DNA of 64,000 nucleotides, from NCBI RefSeq assembly GCF_901709675.1, contig NC_051095.1:495001-559000 (forward strand), in the 5' to 3' direction. Numbering within the stretch: the stretch's first letter is position 1; every line of letters starts with the position of its first letter. Shown one piece after another: positions 35,921-47,481 of the stretch. A program made the position numbers and the translations under genes. The notes beneath the pieces were generated by a model that saw only the letters and a list, made by a program, of their open reading frames with translations, was not told where the DNA came from and ran no database searches. The stretch comes from Syngnathus acus. Its lineage: Eukaryota; Chordata; Actinopteri; Syngnathiformes; Syngnathidae.

Positions 35921-37975
35921 TCACAGTCGACAGCCGATCCCCCCCGTGGCTGCGATGGTCTCTCCCGTGATGTACGAGGCCTCCTGCGTGCACAGGAAGG
36001 CTACCACTCCCCCGATTTCTTCCGCTTCACCGACTCTGTGGGGCCCGGCCGGCGGGTCAAAAAGGTTGCACCGTTTCGTACGCCGACCAGAGGTGAGACG
36101 TACCTTTTGATGCACATCTGCTTTTTGAAGTAATCCATGATGTCGTCATTTTCCCACAACTAATAAGCAAAAAGGAATGGAGTCATCAATAGAATTGAAA
36201 GCCGCTCGACCAATCGCGCTTCGGCGTTCCATTTGTGCGTGATAGTTTGGCCAAACTAAAACTAAACGCAGCCTCCGAACCAGAACGACCGCCACCACTA
36301 AGTGTATTTTTTGTTGAGCGTGTCCAGCAAATCTGAAACTTAAATATTGACCAAGCAATGGCTTGGCGCATTCATTCGTCAGTAGGCTGATATGAAATTT
36401 GCTTTTTTATGCCAACTCAGAATTAAACGCCGCTAACCGATTCATCAGCTGATTCTTTGGAACTGCATTTTTGGGGGGGATTCCGTTTACCAATTCAAGG
36501 CCAAAGTGGATGTCTCACCGGGGCGCTGAAGTGCGTTTTGATGATGCCGGGGGCCACGCAGTTCACCCTGATGTTGCTCTGAGCCAGCTCCGGGGCCAGC
36601 GCCCGGGTCAGACTCACCAAGGCGGTCTTACTCACGCTGTACGCACCCAAGCCCTGTAGGGGAAAAAAAAAAGGGGGGTCCACAATACAGTCTTGCAAGT
36701 TGTCGCTTACGGTCTTTGGTGCTGGTCGGCTGACCTGCATGGGTTGGTAGGCGGCCACGGACGACACAAGCACAACATTTCCCCCGCTAAATGAAGCACA
36801 CAACTTTCTGTTAATTTTTTTTGCAATATAAGACAAAAATAATGAGTGATGACATTCATACAATTCCCTAATTTAAAAAAAAAAAAAAGCCCAATCTTTC
36901 CCTACTATATTAGGCAAAGTATTTCTAGATACATATGTATTTAGCGTATTGGCCCGAATAAGAAGATTTATTTTTGCATTGAAATAAAACTGAAAAAGGG
37001 GGGGTCGTCTTACATTCGGAGTCTAGACAAAGTCTTTTCTCAAACTTGAGTCCTGAAAAAGAGGGTCGTCTTATATTCGGGCCAACACGGTGTATATATA
37101 TATATATATTTGATAAAATTTCAAATAGATGACGATATACATTTTGATCAACCAAATTTCAAGAGGGGAAAAAAATGCCAGGACTCGATTATTTAAATAC
37201 TTTCTTTCAATCAGGGGATCAAAACGTCATTTCTAGAGCACTTTTCGCACAAAGATTGTGCTTTACATGTTAAACTCATTTTCACCACCCCACAAGCTCA
37301 GGCACATTTTTCAAACTCACCCCCTCTTTGCCATATGCGGAACCACCAACTTGGTCATGAGGAAGGCCGCTTTTACATTGACGGACATAACCTAAAAAAT
37401 GATGGCACGGCAATCAATTTGAGATTAATAAAAAAAAAAACAAAGTCCATTACGTGACGAACCTTGTCCCAGACTTCCTCCGTGGTGTCCATGAGGTTTC
37501 CGAAGAAAGGGTTCACAGCCGCGTTGGACACCAGGATGTCAACGCCGCCGCACTGATCCAGAGTCTGCATGAAATCCACCATAAGATTTGCAGCGCGGCG
37601 CACCCGTTAAGTATTCACGCCGCACCGTCTGAAGCAGCCGTTCTCGATCGCCGTGGTCCCCGACGTTACAGGTGGTGCCGGTGACTCGGATGTTCTGGCT
37701 CTGCAGCAGGGCCACGGCCTTGTCCACGCCGGCCTGGCGCCTGCTGCTCACCACCACGTGAGCCCCCCTCTCGCCCAGGGCTCGGGCGGCGGCCAGGCCG
37801 ATGCTGGAGCCAGAACAAACGATGCCTGAGAGTTTTTCTTTGGAAAGGCAAAACATGCTTACCCAGCCGTGGAGGCGGTGACAATGGCCACTTTGCCAGC
37901 GAGGCTACTCTGAGACATGCCTCTGTGACCTGAGACGGGAGTGGTCCGAAGGCACCTGAGGGCAACCTTAAACAT
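35921..37975 (-). CDS. dhrs4: Dehydrogenase/reductase SDR family member 4
   Basis: Short-chain dehydrogenase; family members reduce retinal and other carbonyls with NADPH in peroxisomes. Exons in transcript order: 37975-37863, 37803-37626, 37564-37463, 37391-37321, 36786-36735, 36653-36519, 36159-36104 and 36035-35921. They give 273 residues, against 278 in human, all phases consistent. The cofactor loop reads TASTAGIG, followed by VVSSRRQ and NAAVNPFFG. The catalytic Ser-Tyr-Lys is in [10 protein letters not shown] and YSVSKTAL, then [14 protein letters not shown]. The C-terminus is Cys-Arg-Leu, a variant of the SRL peroxisomal signal of mammalian DHRS4. The N-terminal [13 protein letters not shown] could act as a mitochondrial presequence, with a second methionine at residue 20. 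A MITE lies in intron 4. Confidence 0.93.
36944..37093. mobile_element. MITE with TTGGCCCGAATA..AAGA terminal inverted repeats
   Basis: Starts GTATTGGCCCGAATAAGAAGA and ends GTCGTCTTATATTCGGGCCAACACGGT, with two internal GGGTCGTCTTA.ATTCGG repeats. It lies in DHRS4 intron 4. The end design resembles non-autonomous pogo-type elements of fish. Confidence 0.65.
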
Positions 37976-39342
37976 CACCTGCGGGGTCACAAAAGCCAAG
38001 TCATTCTGCTTGATGATTGCTTGTAGATGCCACTCAACTCACTTCGCCAACAAGAGTGGCATATTTTCAACGCATTTGATTGACTCTGCCCGAGCAATCA
38101 GAGGACGTCTACCACTGATGTCACCTTGGGCCAGTTGTCTTGCAAACTTAAAATCCGATTGGCTTCAAAAACAGTCCACATTTGGTCGGCGCTTCAGATC
38201 AACCTGCCGCAGCACCACGAAGCGTAACACTCGTATCGTTAGCATTTGCGTTATCTTGCCACAATTCAACATGAGCATTAGTCACTCCAATTAACGGCGT
38301 TTTCATCAATCATATCAATGAGCAATTCATACATTTAAATGAAAGTAAAGTCAAGACCTTTAGACTCTTCGCACTTGGTGGAAAAAAGGCAAACGCGGTT
38401 CTCCTTCCGGGTTAACAGGCATGATCGTTTCGTTTTGGTATTTAGACCTATTTTAAATTCATATCACCCAGTCCGTCCTTTCAAAAATACATATATCGAA
38501 TTGAATTGAAAGCTCACAATTGTCTTATTCGCTGCTATTTTTTATCGAGCCAATAAACGCCACTCACGTCAAGGAGCCAATCAGAAGGTGACCGAGTTAT
38601 GCGATCTCGCAAGTACCTGGATAGCGTTCATCGCGTTGGGTAGGCGGGCATCGGCGCTTCCAGGCTGTTTGTAAATTCACTCGAATACGTCGGCGTCGAA
38701 GAAGGCGGAGATCATTTTGTTGTCATCATCGGTCGAAAATGATTGAAAGCCAATGGCCACAGGTTTTCTCCGCTTGAGAAGCGCTTTCACCTCATCTCGC
38801 CCCGAACGCCGATTTGTAGCTTAGCAGTGAATTCGAACGAGGAAGGTAATGTACTTTTTTTTCCTTCTTCTTCTTCTTCTTCTTCTTTCTTTTTTACGGC
38901 ACTGCGAGCAAACCTCGGATGGTTCTGACCTCCTTTGTGTGGAAAGTGCCGAGCAGAAGCAACGTTTTACTACTGCCCTTTACGTTGGCGCCCTAGGCCG
39001 CGGTAGTGAATTACACCCCAATGGAGACACGTACCATTGATCCAGCAGAGCAAACGACCAATTCGGATACCATTTCATCGCTGAGTCGGATGCTAAGCTA
39101 AGGTTAGCTTCTAACGTTACTGGGGCGTGGAATGACGGGACAGGTGGTGCCCAGTCGCCTTCGTGTCGCTCGCTCGGTCTTGTTTCGACCCATGTGTGCT
39201 GTAAGTAACTGTTCCGAACCACTCACAGGCCCAGCGTTTGGGATTCACAAGGCGGAGACGATGTGAGTGAGCCGAATGGACCGATCGGAACACCCGAGTT
39301 GGACGTTCCCCGAGACGCAATAAGCCTCACGTCTTCCCAGCC
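37976..39342. other. Divergent promoter region between DHRS4 and EFS
   Basis: The genes diverge from here, 1.37 kb apart. No TATA box or exon was recognised with confidence. A (CTT)n stretch lies at about 38865-38890. A 5' UTR exon of EFS may lie near 38700-38850 (before a GTAATG), but this is not supported by coding content. Confidence 0.4.
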
Positions 39343-42300
39343 ATGTCTGTTTCCGTAAGTATCGAAACGTCTTTACACGGAGTTCTGTTTTGGTGGCCCT
39401 CTCGTATTTTGGCACTGGGAAGGGGCTTTAAAAATGAAAGGGGGTGGCAATTAAGCCCTCAAACAGCAAGGGACAGATGTGACTCTCATCCCCCATCCCC
39501 CACTTACTGCGCTCATCCCACTCATTAGCATTAAGCCGCTCTGTCCATTTGACCATTGGTCCTTATTTGCAATGGCTGCAGGTTTGATACTTTAACTTGA
39601 GCCCTGGCAAAGGGGCGGACAAACGGCAGGCATGCGTGCCGTACCGGACTCTGGCCAGTCCGGGGTGGGGTGTACCTCGCCTCTGGGATGGCTCCAGTTA
39701 GCCCGTGACCCAGATGAGGATGTGCCTTAGAGAAGATGGATGGATGGATGGATGGATGGATGGATGGATGGATGGATGGATGGATGGATGGATGAACAGT
39801 TGGAGCTTGAGTCTATTATTCCTTCCCATGCAGTTATGGACGGACGGCGGGCGCTTGCATTCAAGCCCCAAAACAACTGAGCTGTTTAGCATTGCCATCA
39901 ATGTACTTGTTGTTCGGGATGTATAAATCCCGGTTTGTCTTGCCCGACTGAAATAAGACTATTAAAAACCTGTTGTGTTTTTTTTTTTCTTTGGGGTGGG
40001 GGGAGTGGGCTCGCATTTTAATCCGTGTCCCCTCCCTTTCAGACGGTGTTGGCAAAGGCGCTCTTTGACAACGCAGCAGAAAGCCCGGAGGAACTGGCTT
40101 TCAGGAAGGGGGACATTCTGATGGTTTTGGAGCAGGAGCAAAGCGGCGGGCCCGGCTGGTGGCTCTGCTCCCTGCACGGCCGGCAGGGCATCGCCCCGGC
40201 CAATCGTCTGCGCCTCCTCCAGACCGCCCCGGCACCCGGCCCGGACTCCGTGTACTTGTCCCCCGGTCCGCCGCTGGCCCACGGCAGCCTGGAGGACGCC
40301 GCGTACCACTCGCCACCGGCCGCCGGTGAAAGCCGGGTGGCCGGCGCGGCCTCGAGACCCGGCGAGCTTCGCAAGGCGGACGGCGGTCGTCCTCGCTCCC
40401 ACTCCAGTTCCGGGTCCCGACCCAGACCTGACTGGGATATGGGAGCGGCGGGTCGCCCGCGCTCCCCTTCCCTAAGAGGACGGGGCACGGACGTGAGCAT
40501 AGCTCTTTATCAGACTCCGGTGAGCCCGCTCCCTTCATCTGCTGTGCATGTCCGACAGCCAGGAGCCCAAATGGCTCCCGAGTCTGTCTACCTCTCACCC
40601 GGCGGAGTCGCGAGAGCGGCCGATGCATCTGAGGACACCACGTATCTCGTCCCTCGGGAAACGCTTACCGCAGGTCCGCCGTCCGATGACTGTTACTTGG
40701 TGCCAAAAGGAACGCCGCTCGCCGGTGAGGATGTTTACCAAACCCCAACGGGAGGGGTTCTGGCCGCCTGCCCCGACGGGCCCTCCTCAGTCAGCGGAAC
40801 TCAGCAGTCCCAAGTGGGTCAGGACATTCCCGGGACGTACCAAAGCCCCTCTTCCGTGGCGGTGAACCTTCAAAGAACTTTGTCTTCCCCCGCCCAAGCG
40901 CCTCTGAGGCCCCTCGTCAAGAGCTCGTCACCCAACTCCGCCGTAGCCAGAGGGAAAGCGGGTCTGGCCTGCCACAGAGGTTCCCCTTTGCTAGTTCGAG
41001 CCGGCCACCCGCGTGTTCCCGGATCGCCCAGTTTTGCCCGAAAGCCACCGCCGCCGGCTCCCCCGGTGAGGGGAGTCACGCGGAAAGACGGGCAGCACTT
41101 TGCGCCTTTCCCACCGAGCGATCCCGGATCTCAGGCGCCGGAGGTGAACGCGCTGGCCGGTCGGGACCTGGAGAAAAGCAACGGCAAAGGGCAAACTCAA
41201 GATTATGCAGATCCCGCCGATGACCAGGTTGGCATATTTAAGGCTTGTCGTCCGACCACTTTGCTATCCAACTTGGACTCAACTGCCCTCGTTGCGCTAT
41301 TGCTAGCACGCCGCATTTGATGCTTGCATATTGGTTTGGTGACTTGCATATTTTTCAGTTGACTTGTACAATGTTGGATTCCATGGTCTATATACCCTCA
41401 GAAATGGTCGGGGTTTTTTTTTTTTTGATGCTCGACAGGTATACGACACGCCACCCAGCGGCCGGTGGCAGCGCGCCGCGCCGCCGATCCTCAGCAACGG
41501 CGATGACGCCATTTACGACACGCCTCGCAACGTCGACACGGAGACGGAGGTGATGACTTTTTACGATTTTTTTCTTCACTCTGTTGATGTCAGCTTGAGA
41601 AAAGTTCGAGAGCGGTGTTTCCCATTTGAAAAACCTCGACGGTGAGCCACCTAACAAAAATGTCTCGCGCCCAGTGCAAAGTGATTCTTGGCGCCATCTT
41701 GTGGCAGCTAGTGTCAAGAGAACTATATTGATGTCAGTTGAAGACTTTCATTTGGACTAGAGTAGTGCTTGTGGTGAGTTTTTTTTGTTTTTGTTTGAAA
41801 CTTTCTCAGAGTGTTTGATTGTTGCTGTGATTCCAAGTTAGTGTGCACTTTCTTGAACAAATGTCAAAATCCCATCAACCCATACCCCTTCCCCCCACCA
41901 AAGGGCCCGAGGCAAGGCCACACCTGTGCGGGCCCGCTGCGGTAGCCCGTCGTGCCGCTTCTATTTTCATCTGTTGGAGCGCGGGCAGCAGCGGTCTGGC
42001 TCGATGGCTCCTTGAATGTGGGCGCCAGCTGTTGCCTTGTTTTTGCTCCACCGACTGCGTCTGCGTTGACACCAGGCCGTCGGAGTGGGTAAATATAGCC
42101 CGAGGCTGGCCGGCCGGCCGGCCTTCAATTGGTGCTCTGGGACACTTTGAAGCATCTGCGTGTGGCTTCCCGCAGGTTCTGACATCTCGCCAGCGCGAGC
42201 GTAATCCCTTTCTGTTCACGCCACGTTGATTGCATTCATTGGGATGAAATGGCTGATCGGGATAAAAGCGCTTCAAGTACACAGTCCATTTGGAGTATTC

Positions 42301-44677
42301 AGACGGGGTCGAGCCCAGGTCCGTTCTGGAGGAGTCTTCGCGGCTCCGTTTAGCGTTAACTGGACGTAGCAGCGCAAAGGGGACAAATAACGTTTTGGGC
42401 ACAACCATGGTTTGTTGACAAACCACTTCGTCACTTCGGCCGGCTTCATCTTCTACCATCATCTTTCTGGCATGTTTGCTCAATCCGCGCATGTCTGTGA
42501 TTTGTTCCGATCGGAAGCGTGAAATCGGATCAGCGGACCCCGCCTCCTTCATTCCGTTCCGAGCCCAATGAGGATCGGCAGTACGGAAAAGGGCTGACCG
42601 TAACAAATTTCCATTCGCAGGTGTACGACGTCCCCACCATCACGCTGAACGGCTCCACGTCGGAAGGCCGAGCCGGTGCCGACGACGTCTACAGCGTACC
42701 CAGTCTCCCGGGTGTGCCCGTGGCTCCCGGCGAGTCCAGCGCCGCCGGCCTTCTGGGGGAGGACGACGAAAAGCGAGCAGACGCGGGATCCCCAGACCGC
42801 GGGATCTACGACATGCCGGCCCCCAACGCCGAAGTCCTCCCCCGCTCGGCCTCGTCTTCCTCCACCTCCACTCGCCGCCTTTCCGTGTCCAGCAACGGTT
42901 CCGGGGATCTCCAGTGGAGGGCCTCGCTTTCTGGCCTGGTCCACGCCGCGCTGAGCGCCGCCGCCGCGTCCGGCTCGCCCGCCGCTCCGTCGTCTCGGGA
43001 TCTAGCCGCCTCGCTGGCCGAAATCCTCTCGGCGTGGAAGGCCAGCCACTCCGGGGACCCCCCGCCGCCCCTCCAGCTGGCTTGGTCCCGCCTCTCGGAC
43101 CTCCTGCCCGCGCTATCGGCCGCGGGCAGCGCCCCTCCGTCGGAAGGACTCCTTTCCCTGGTCCGGCGCTCCCTGGAGGAAAGCGCCCTCCTCTTGCAGG
43201 CTCAGGGTCGCCCCCGACTGCCTTCCCAGGAGTCGTTGTCCCGCAGGCCGCTGCCCGCCCTCCCGGTGTCGGACGGCAAGTCGAGCGGAGGCGGAATGGG
43301 CTCCCGTAAGAGTAGCTGGATCCAGGAAAGGCCTCTGCCCCCGACTCCTCAGCCGGCCTTCCCCCCGCCTCCCGCTTCGGCTGCGGTGACGCTGGTGGCG
43401 AGCCCGGGCGACGGAGACGAGGATCCCGGCAACGAATACGCCGGGATCGGCCTGACTCCCGTCCCGGCCCCGGTCCCCAACGGGGACAGTGTCGGATACG
43501 TCAAGCTGCAGGTCAGTCAAGGGCGCCGCCGCCGCGGGCTAGTCATTGCTGCTGCCACCATCGTTTGACTCGCTCTCCACTTGGACGTAGGGAAAACCGG
43601 AGCTTCCCCTGCCTCAGAACGGACAAACCATCAGCTCCGAGCCGAGGGTAAGTTCCCAAATGAGCCTTTCCTTTGCGCTCGGACCCGGGCGGACATGAAG
43701 TCCGAGCCATCAAATATACATACGTAGTACGTACGTACTGGAGTCCCGGCCTGCCAACAAGAGCTGGCTTGTCTTGGTTAACAATCCGGCCTCACACGGG
43801 ACAACCAGCCAAAGACAAGGAGTCTTTGAAGAGACGCTGGCTGAGTGAGCCGTACTGTTGTTCCATTGTCCCGGTTCTGGACGGGGTGGGCGCTGTAATC
43901 CGTTTTTTTGTTATTTTCAGCTGACTCCGTCCCCGCCCCTGCCGCGGTCCCTCTCCCTGGAGGACTCTGAGCTGCTGTCCTTCTACTCGTCGCAGAGCCT
44001 GGCTCACCTGTCGTGCCTGGCCGACGCCATCGACGTGCTCTTCGCCAGCGTGCAGGGCAACCAGCCGCCTCGCATCTTCGTGGCGCGCGGCAAGAGCCTG
44101 ATCGTGACGGCGCACAAGCTGGTGTTCATCGGCGACACGCTGGCCCGCCTCCTCACTTCGGCCGACCTCCGCGCCAAGGTGCGTCCTTTGCTCTCGTGCC
44201 GATCCGACTTCCTTTCTGGCAGCGATACGTCCTTTTATCCCTCCTTCCCTCTTTTTGCGAGCTTGGTTTCTTGCTCCTTTCGTCGCCCCTTATTTCCTTT
44301 CTTCCATTTGTCCTTCTTTCCTGGCATCCGTCCGTCTGTCCTTCATTCTTTTCATCTCCCTTCCTTCCTTCCTTCCTTCCTTCCTTCCTTCCTTCCTTCC
44401 TTCCTTCCTCCCTCCCTCCCTCCCTCCATTCTTTGTCTTTTCATCTCCCTTCCCGCCATCAACTGATTGGTTGCAAACGCTGGCCGTCCAGATCACAACC
44501 TCCGGGGGTCGCCTGTGCCAGGCCTTGAAGGCGGTCGTCGTGGCGACAAAGGGCGCCGCCCAGAACTACCCGTCGGTGTCGGCGTCTCAGGAGATGGTGG
44601 ACCGTGTCGCCGAGCTCTCCCAGCAGGCCGCCGGCTTCTCCACTCTGCTCCAGCGCTTGGCCGAGATCTCCTCGTGA
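39343..44677 (+). CDS. efs: Embryonal Fyn-associated substrate (CAS-family adaptor)
   Basis: Cytoplasmic scaffold of the p130Cas family linking Src/Fyn kinases and focal-adhesion signalling. Exons: 39343-39354, 40043-41227, 41439-41549, 42621-43511, 43591-43647, 43921-44178 and 44492-44677. They give 899 residues, all phase 0. The SH3 domain ([24 protein letters not shown]...[18 protein letters not shown]) is followed by a substrate domain with about a dozen Tyr-x-x-Pro sites (VYLSP, YQTP, YLVP, VYDTP, IYDTP, VYDVP, IYDMP), a serine-rich helical region, the SH3-binding segment [13 protein letters not shown] and RPLPPTP, and the C-terminal FAT-like domain ([26 protein letters not shown]). The PLPALPV block and synteny favour EFS over BCAR1, although the SH3 is BCAR1-like and the protein is much longer than human EFS (561). 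Confidence 0.9.
39625..39795 (+). repeat. Teleost LINE/SINE 3' tail ending in (GGAT)n
   Basis: GGCATGCGTGCCGTACC...AGTCCGGGGTGGGGTGTACCTCGCCTCT...GGATGGCTCCAG...GACCCAGATGAGGATGTG runs into about fifteen GGAT units. This is the standard 3' end of a very common teleost retroposon (L2-clade type, assignment tentative), in EFS intron 1. Confidence 0.65.
44358..44431. repeat. (TTCC)n/(TCCC)n tract in the last EFS intron
   Basis: About thirteen CCTT units followed by CCTC units, 60 bases upstream of the acceptor at 44490-44491. Confidence 0.95.
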
Positions 44678-47481
44678 TGTTTTGGGACGGAAAAGCTTCT
44701 TGACACTACTCCCCTTTTTTTTTTCTCTCTCTCTCTCTCGGAAAAATGCCTTATTTTGCGATGACCGCTTTTTGTTGTTGTCCCCGTGGCTTCTCCAGTC
44801 GTGTGGCTCGACTCTGCGGCTCTTTGCAGCTTTGCTTTCGAGTCCGTCATTTCCTCCCTATCGGCAGCGGGTGACTGGAGGGAGACGTCGATTTGAGGAC
44901 GGACTTGAAACACCTGAATGACTTGACATGAACTGCGCAACTTTGTTTACATTTGAGAATCTGCGGCGGTGTCAAGATTCCAGTGCAATTTGTTTTGTTT
45001 TCAGCTAAATTCATCATGCTACGTCCAGTGTGCGCTCGCTCGCTCGCTCGCTCGCTCGCCTGGCAAGCCGCCCGTAGACCGTTATGCCGAGCGGCTGCCG
45101 GAAAAACTGGTCTTACGAGAATCGAGGGAAGAGGACAAAGACAATCTTTCATTTCAACCGAGTTACCTGCCAATATTGTCTCGCTAGTGACACGGACTCG
45201 ATCAGCTTGACATTTAGCAACCACTCGATATTGGACGAGATCTGTTGGATATTTTTATTGGACGTGACCCAAGAACGGTTGGCAGAACAAAACCCGCTGA
45301 CCGAGTTTACCGGCAGCGCGGCGGCGACACGTCGCAACGTGCATTCTGACTCAGCCAATGTGACTTTGTTGGCCTTCCCGCCTGCTTTGGGTCCTTTGGT
45401 TTCCTTTGTGCTTCCTTTTGATTCCATTCTTCCTCCCCACTTGCCTTCCCTTCTCACGTGCAACAGTCCTCTTGTTCATACTTGATTCCTTCCGTCGTTC
45501 TTCTTTTGCCCATCCTTCCATCCTTTTTTCGCCCGTCCGACGCTCTTTCCAGCCTTCCTGCCTGGTTTCTTTCCGTCCTACCTTTCTTGCGCCCTTCCTT
45601 ACGTCAGTCCTCCCCCTGTTCCATGCATCCATCCATCTTTCCTTGCTATCCCCCCTTCCCTTCGTCCGTTCTTTTTTTCAGTCCTGTTCGTATTATCCTT
45701 GTTTCCTGCCTTCCTTTCATTTTTTTTCCTTTCTTTCTTTCACACTGTTCTTTTTTCAGTCCTGTTCATATTATCCTTGTTTCCTGCCTTCCTTTCTTCT
45801 TTTTTTTTTTCTTTCTTTCACACTGTTGTTTTCTTCCTCCCAGCCGTCATCCTAATTATTTCTCTTTATTTATTTTCACTTTGCTTCATCACGTCTGCCT
45901 CATTCACACAAGCCAACACTCTTTCCTTGATTGTTTTCCTTCCTTGGTTAGACGCCGCATCTCCGAGTCTCCCCGACGCCACACGTTACATGCATGCTCC
46001 CCCCCCCCTTTTTTTTTTTTTCTTTTTGGGAGAGTGGGGCACTTTATTGATGGACAATGCCCACGTTTTGTCTGTACGTCGTTCAAAGCCGGACCCATTA
46101 AGCCATTCGGCGTGGCCGCTAATCAAGTGTTTGTCTGAATTTGGATCATAAGGATAACGAATTATTTACCTCATCCTTCCAAGCATGCTCTGAGAAACCT
46201 TCCGATCCCTTTTTTCTGCTGTCGTGTCACCTTGTGGATGATTCAAATGCTAATGGAAACTTCACTTGTTACGAGTTTGAAGAAAAGCAAGTAACCTTTA
46301 TATTTATTATGATCATTTACGTGTTTTTTGTTTTTGTTTCATTCATAGCTTTACTATGCTTGACTTTGTAATGCACATTTTAGTGTGGTGCTCTATTGCA
46401 GTGGTTCTGAAACTGGTCGCTAGAGGGGGCTGCGTTCGTTAGCCAGCTCTTCCTCTGCTCGCAGCCGACTTGTTGGTGGAATATTCCATTTCATTCTGCG
46501 GAAGTTGCTTCGGTTCCTATTGAACAAATCAGGTCATGACTCTTTAGGATGCAATGTTGTTACAATAATTCACATAATACACACGTCAGTTATGTGAGGT
46601 GCTCTCTTGACCTGAAAGGTTTTAGAACCCTGCTCTATTCTAAATAGTGTGCCCCTACCCCATATACCATTGACTTGTTTATGTTGTTTAATGTTTTCCA
46701 CACTCGTGAACTCTTCCTTGTTGGCAGGGTTCTAGCAATACAGAACTACAACGCTTCACTTTTGAACACGTCTGCCTTGTATTCCAGTCCAGAATAAACA
46801 AATGTTTTTTTTGCAATAATAAACATGATCACTTTAGTGCTGTTACAGCGCTATACACTGGTACCTTCACTCATCAATATGACACAAATATGGTTACTCT
46901 TTGTTGTGAAGCACAATTTGATTGCCTGAGATGCTTTACTGATAGTGTCCCGTATTCGGGTATGTCACCGTTCCAATGAAGTGGAAGACAGAGAGCGATG
47001 TTCACCGATGCCCCTTGAGTCGTTTGCTAAAATGGACAAAAGTCCAATTCAAAATGAAACCACTTAAAAGAAGCATTGAGGAGGGTTTGGTGACTGACAG
47101 CAACATCAACGCAACAGTGTGTTTTTTGTCTTTCAATGATCAAAACAAGAAAAACATTACTTTGGGGGGCTGGAACTGATTGTTGTCATTTTACGAGAGG
47201 GAATTCTTTATTTTTTTTGTTAAATATATATATAATATGCATTGGTCACGGAACACGGAACGAATTTGAAAACTACGGTACCGCTGTACTGGACTTGGGA
47301 CTTCACTTGGGCATGGCGGAATTTTCCGGAAACTGCCGAATTACGACGCCGAGAGCCCATGGGTAGAGTACACTCTGTAAATCGTAAAGCCCCTCGGGCC
47401 TACCGAGGTTCTCCGGAAAATGCCGAACTATGACGCCGAGCGTCAGCCGAAACGACGCTGGTCGGGAATACTTTCGACAAG
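44678..47481. other. EFS 3' region and ACIN1 upstream region
   Basis: No coding exon recognised. A pyrimidine-rich stretch spans about 45410-45850. Polyadenylation signals AATAAA occur at 46793-46798 and near 46819 and could end a long EFS 3' UTR. The ACIN1 5' UTR presumably starts after about 47250. Confidence 0.5.

Noticed and set aside
45458-46138. 226-codon Ser/Phe/Pro-rich frame downstream of EFS.
   Set aside because: Composition follows the polypyrimidine tract; no domain or conserved motif.
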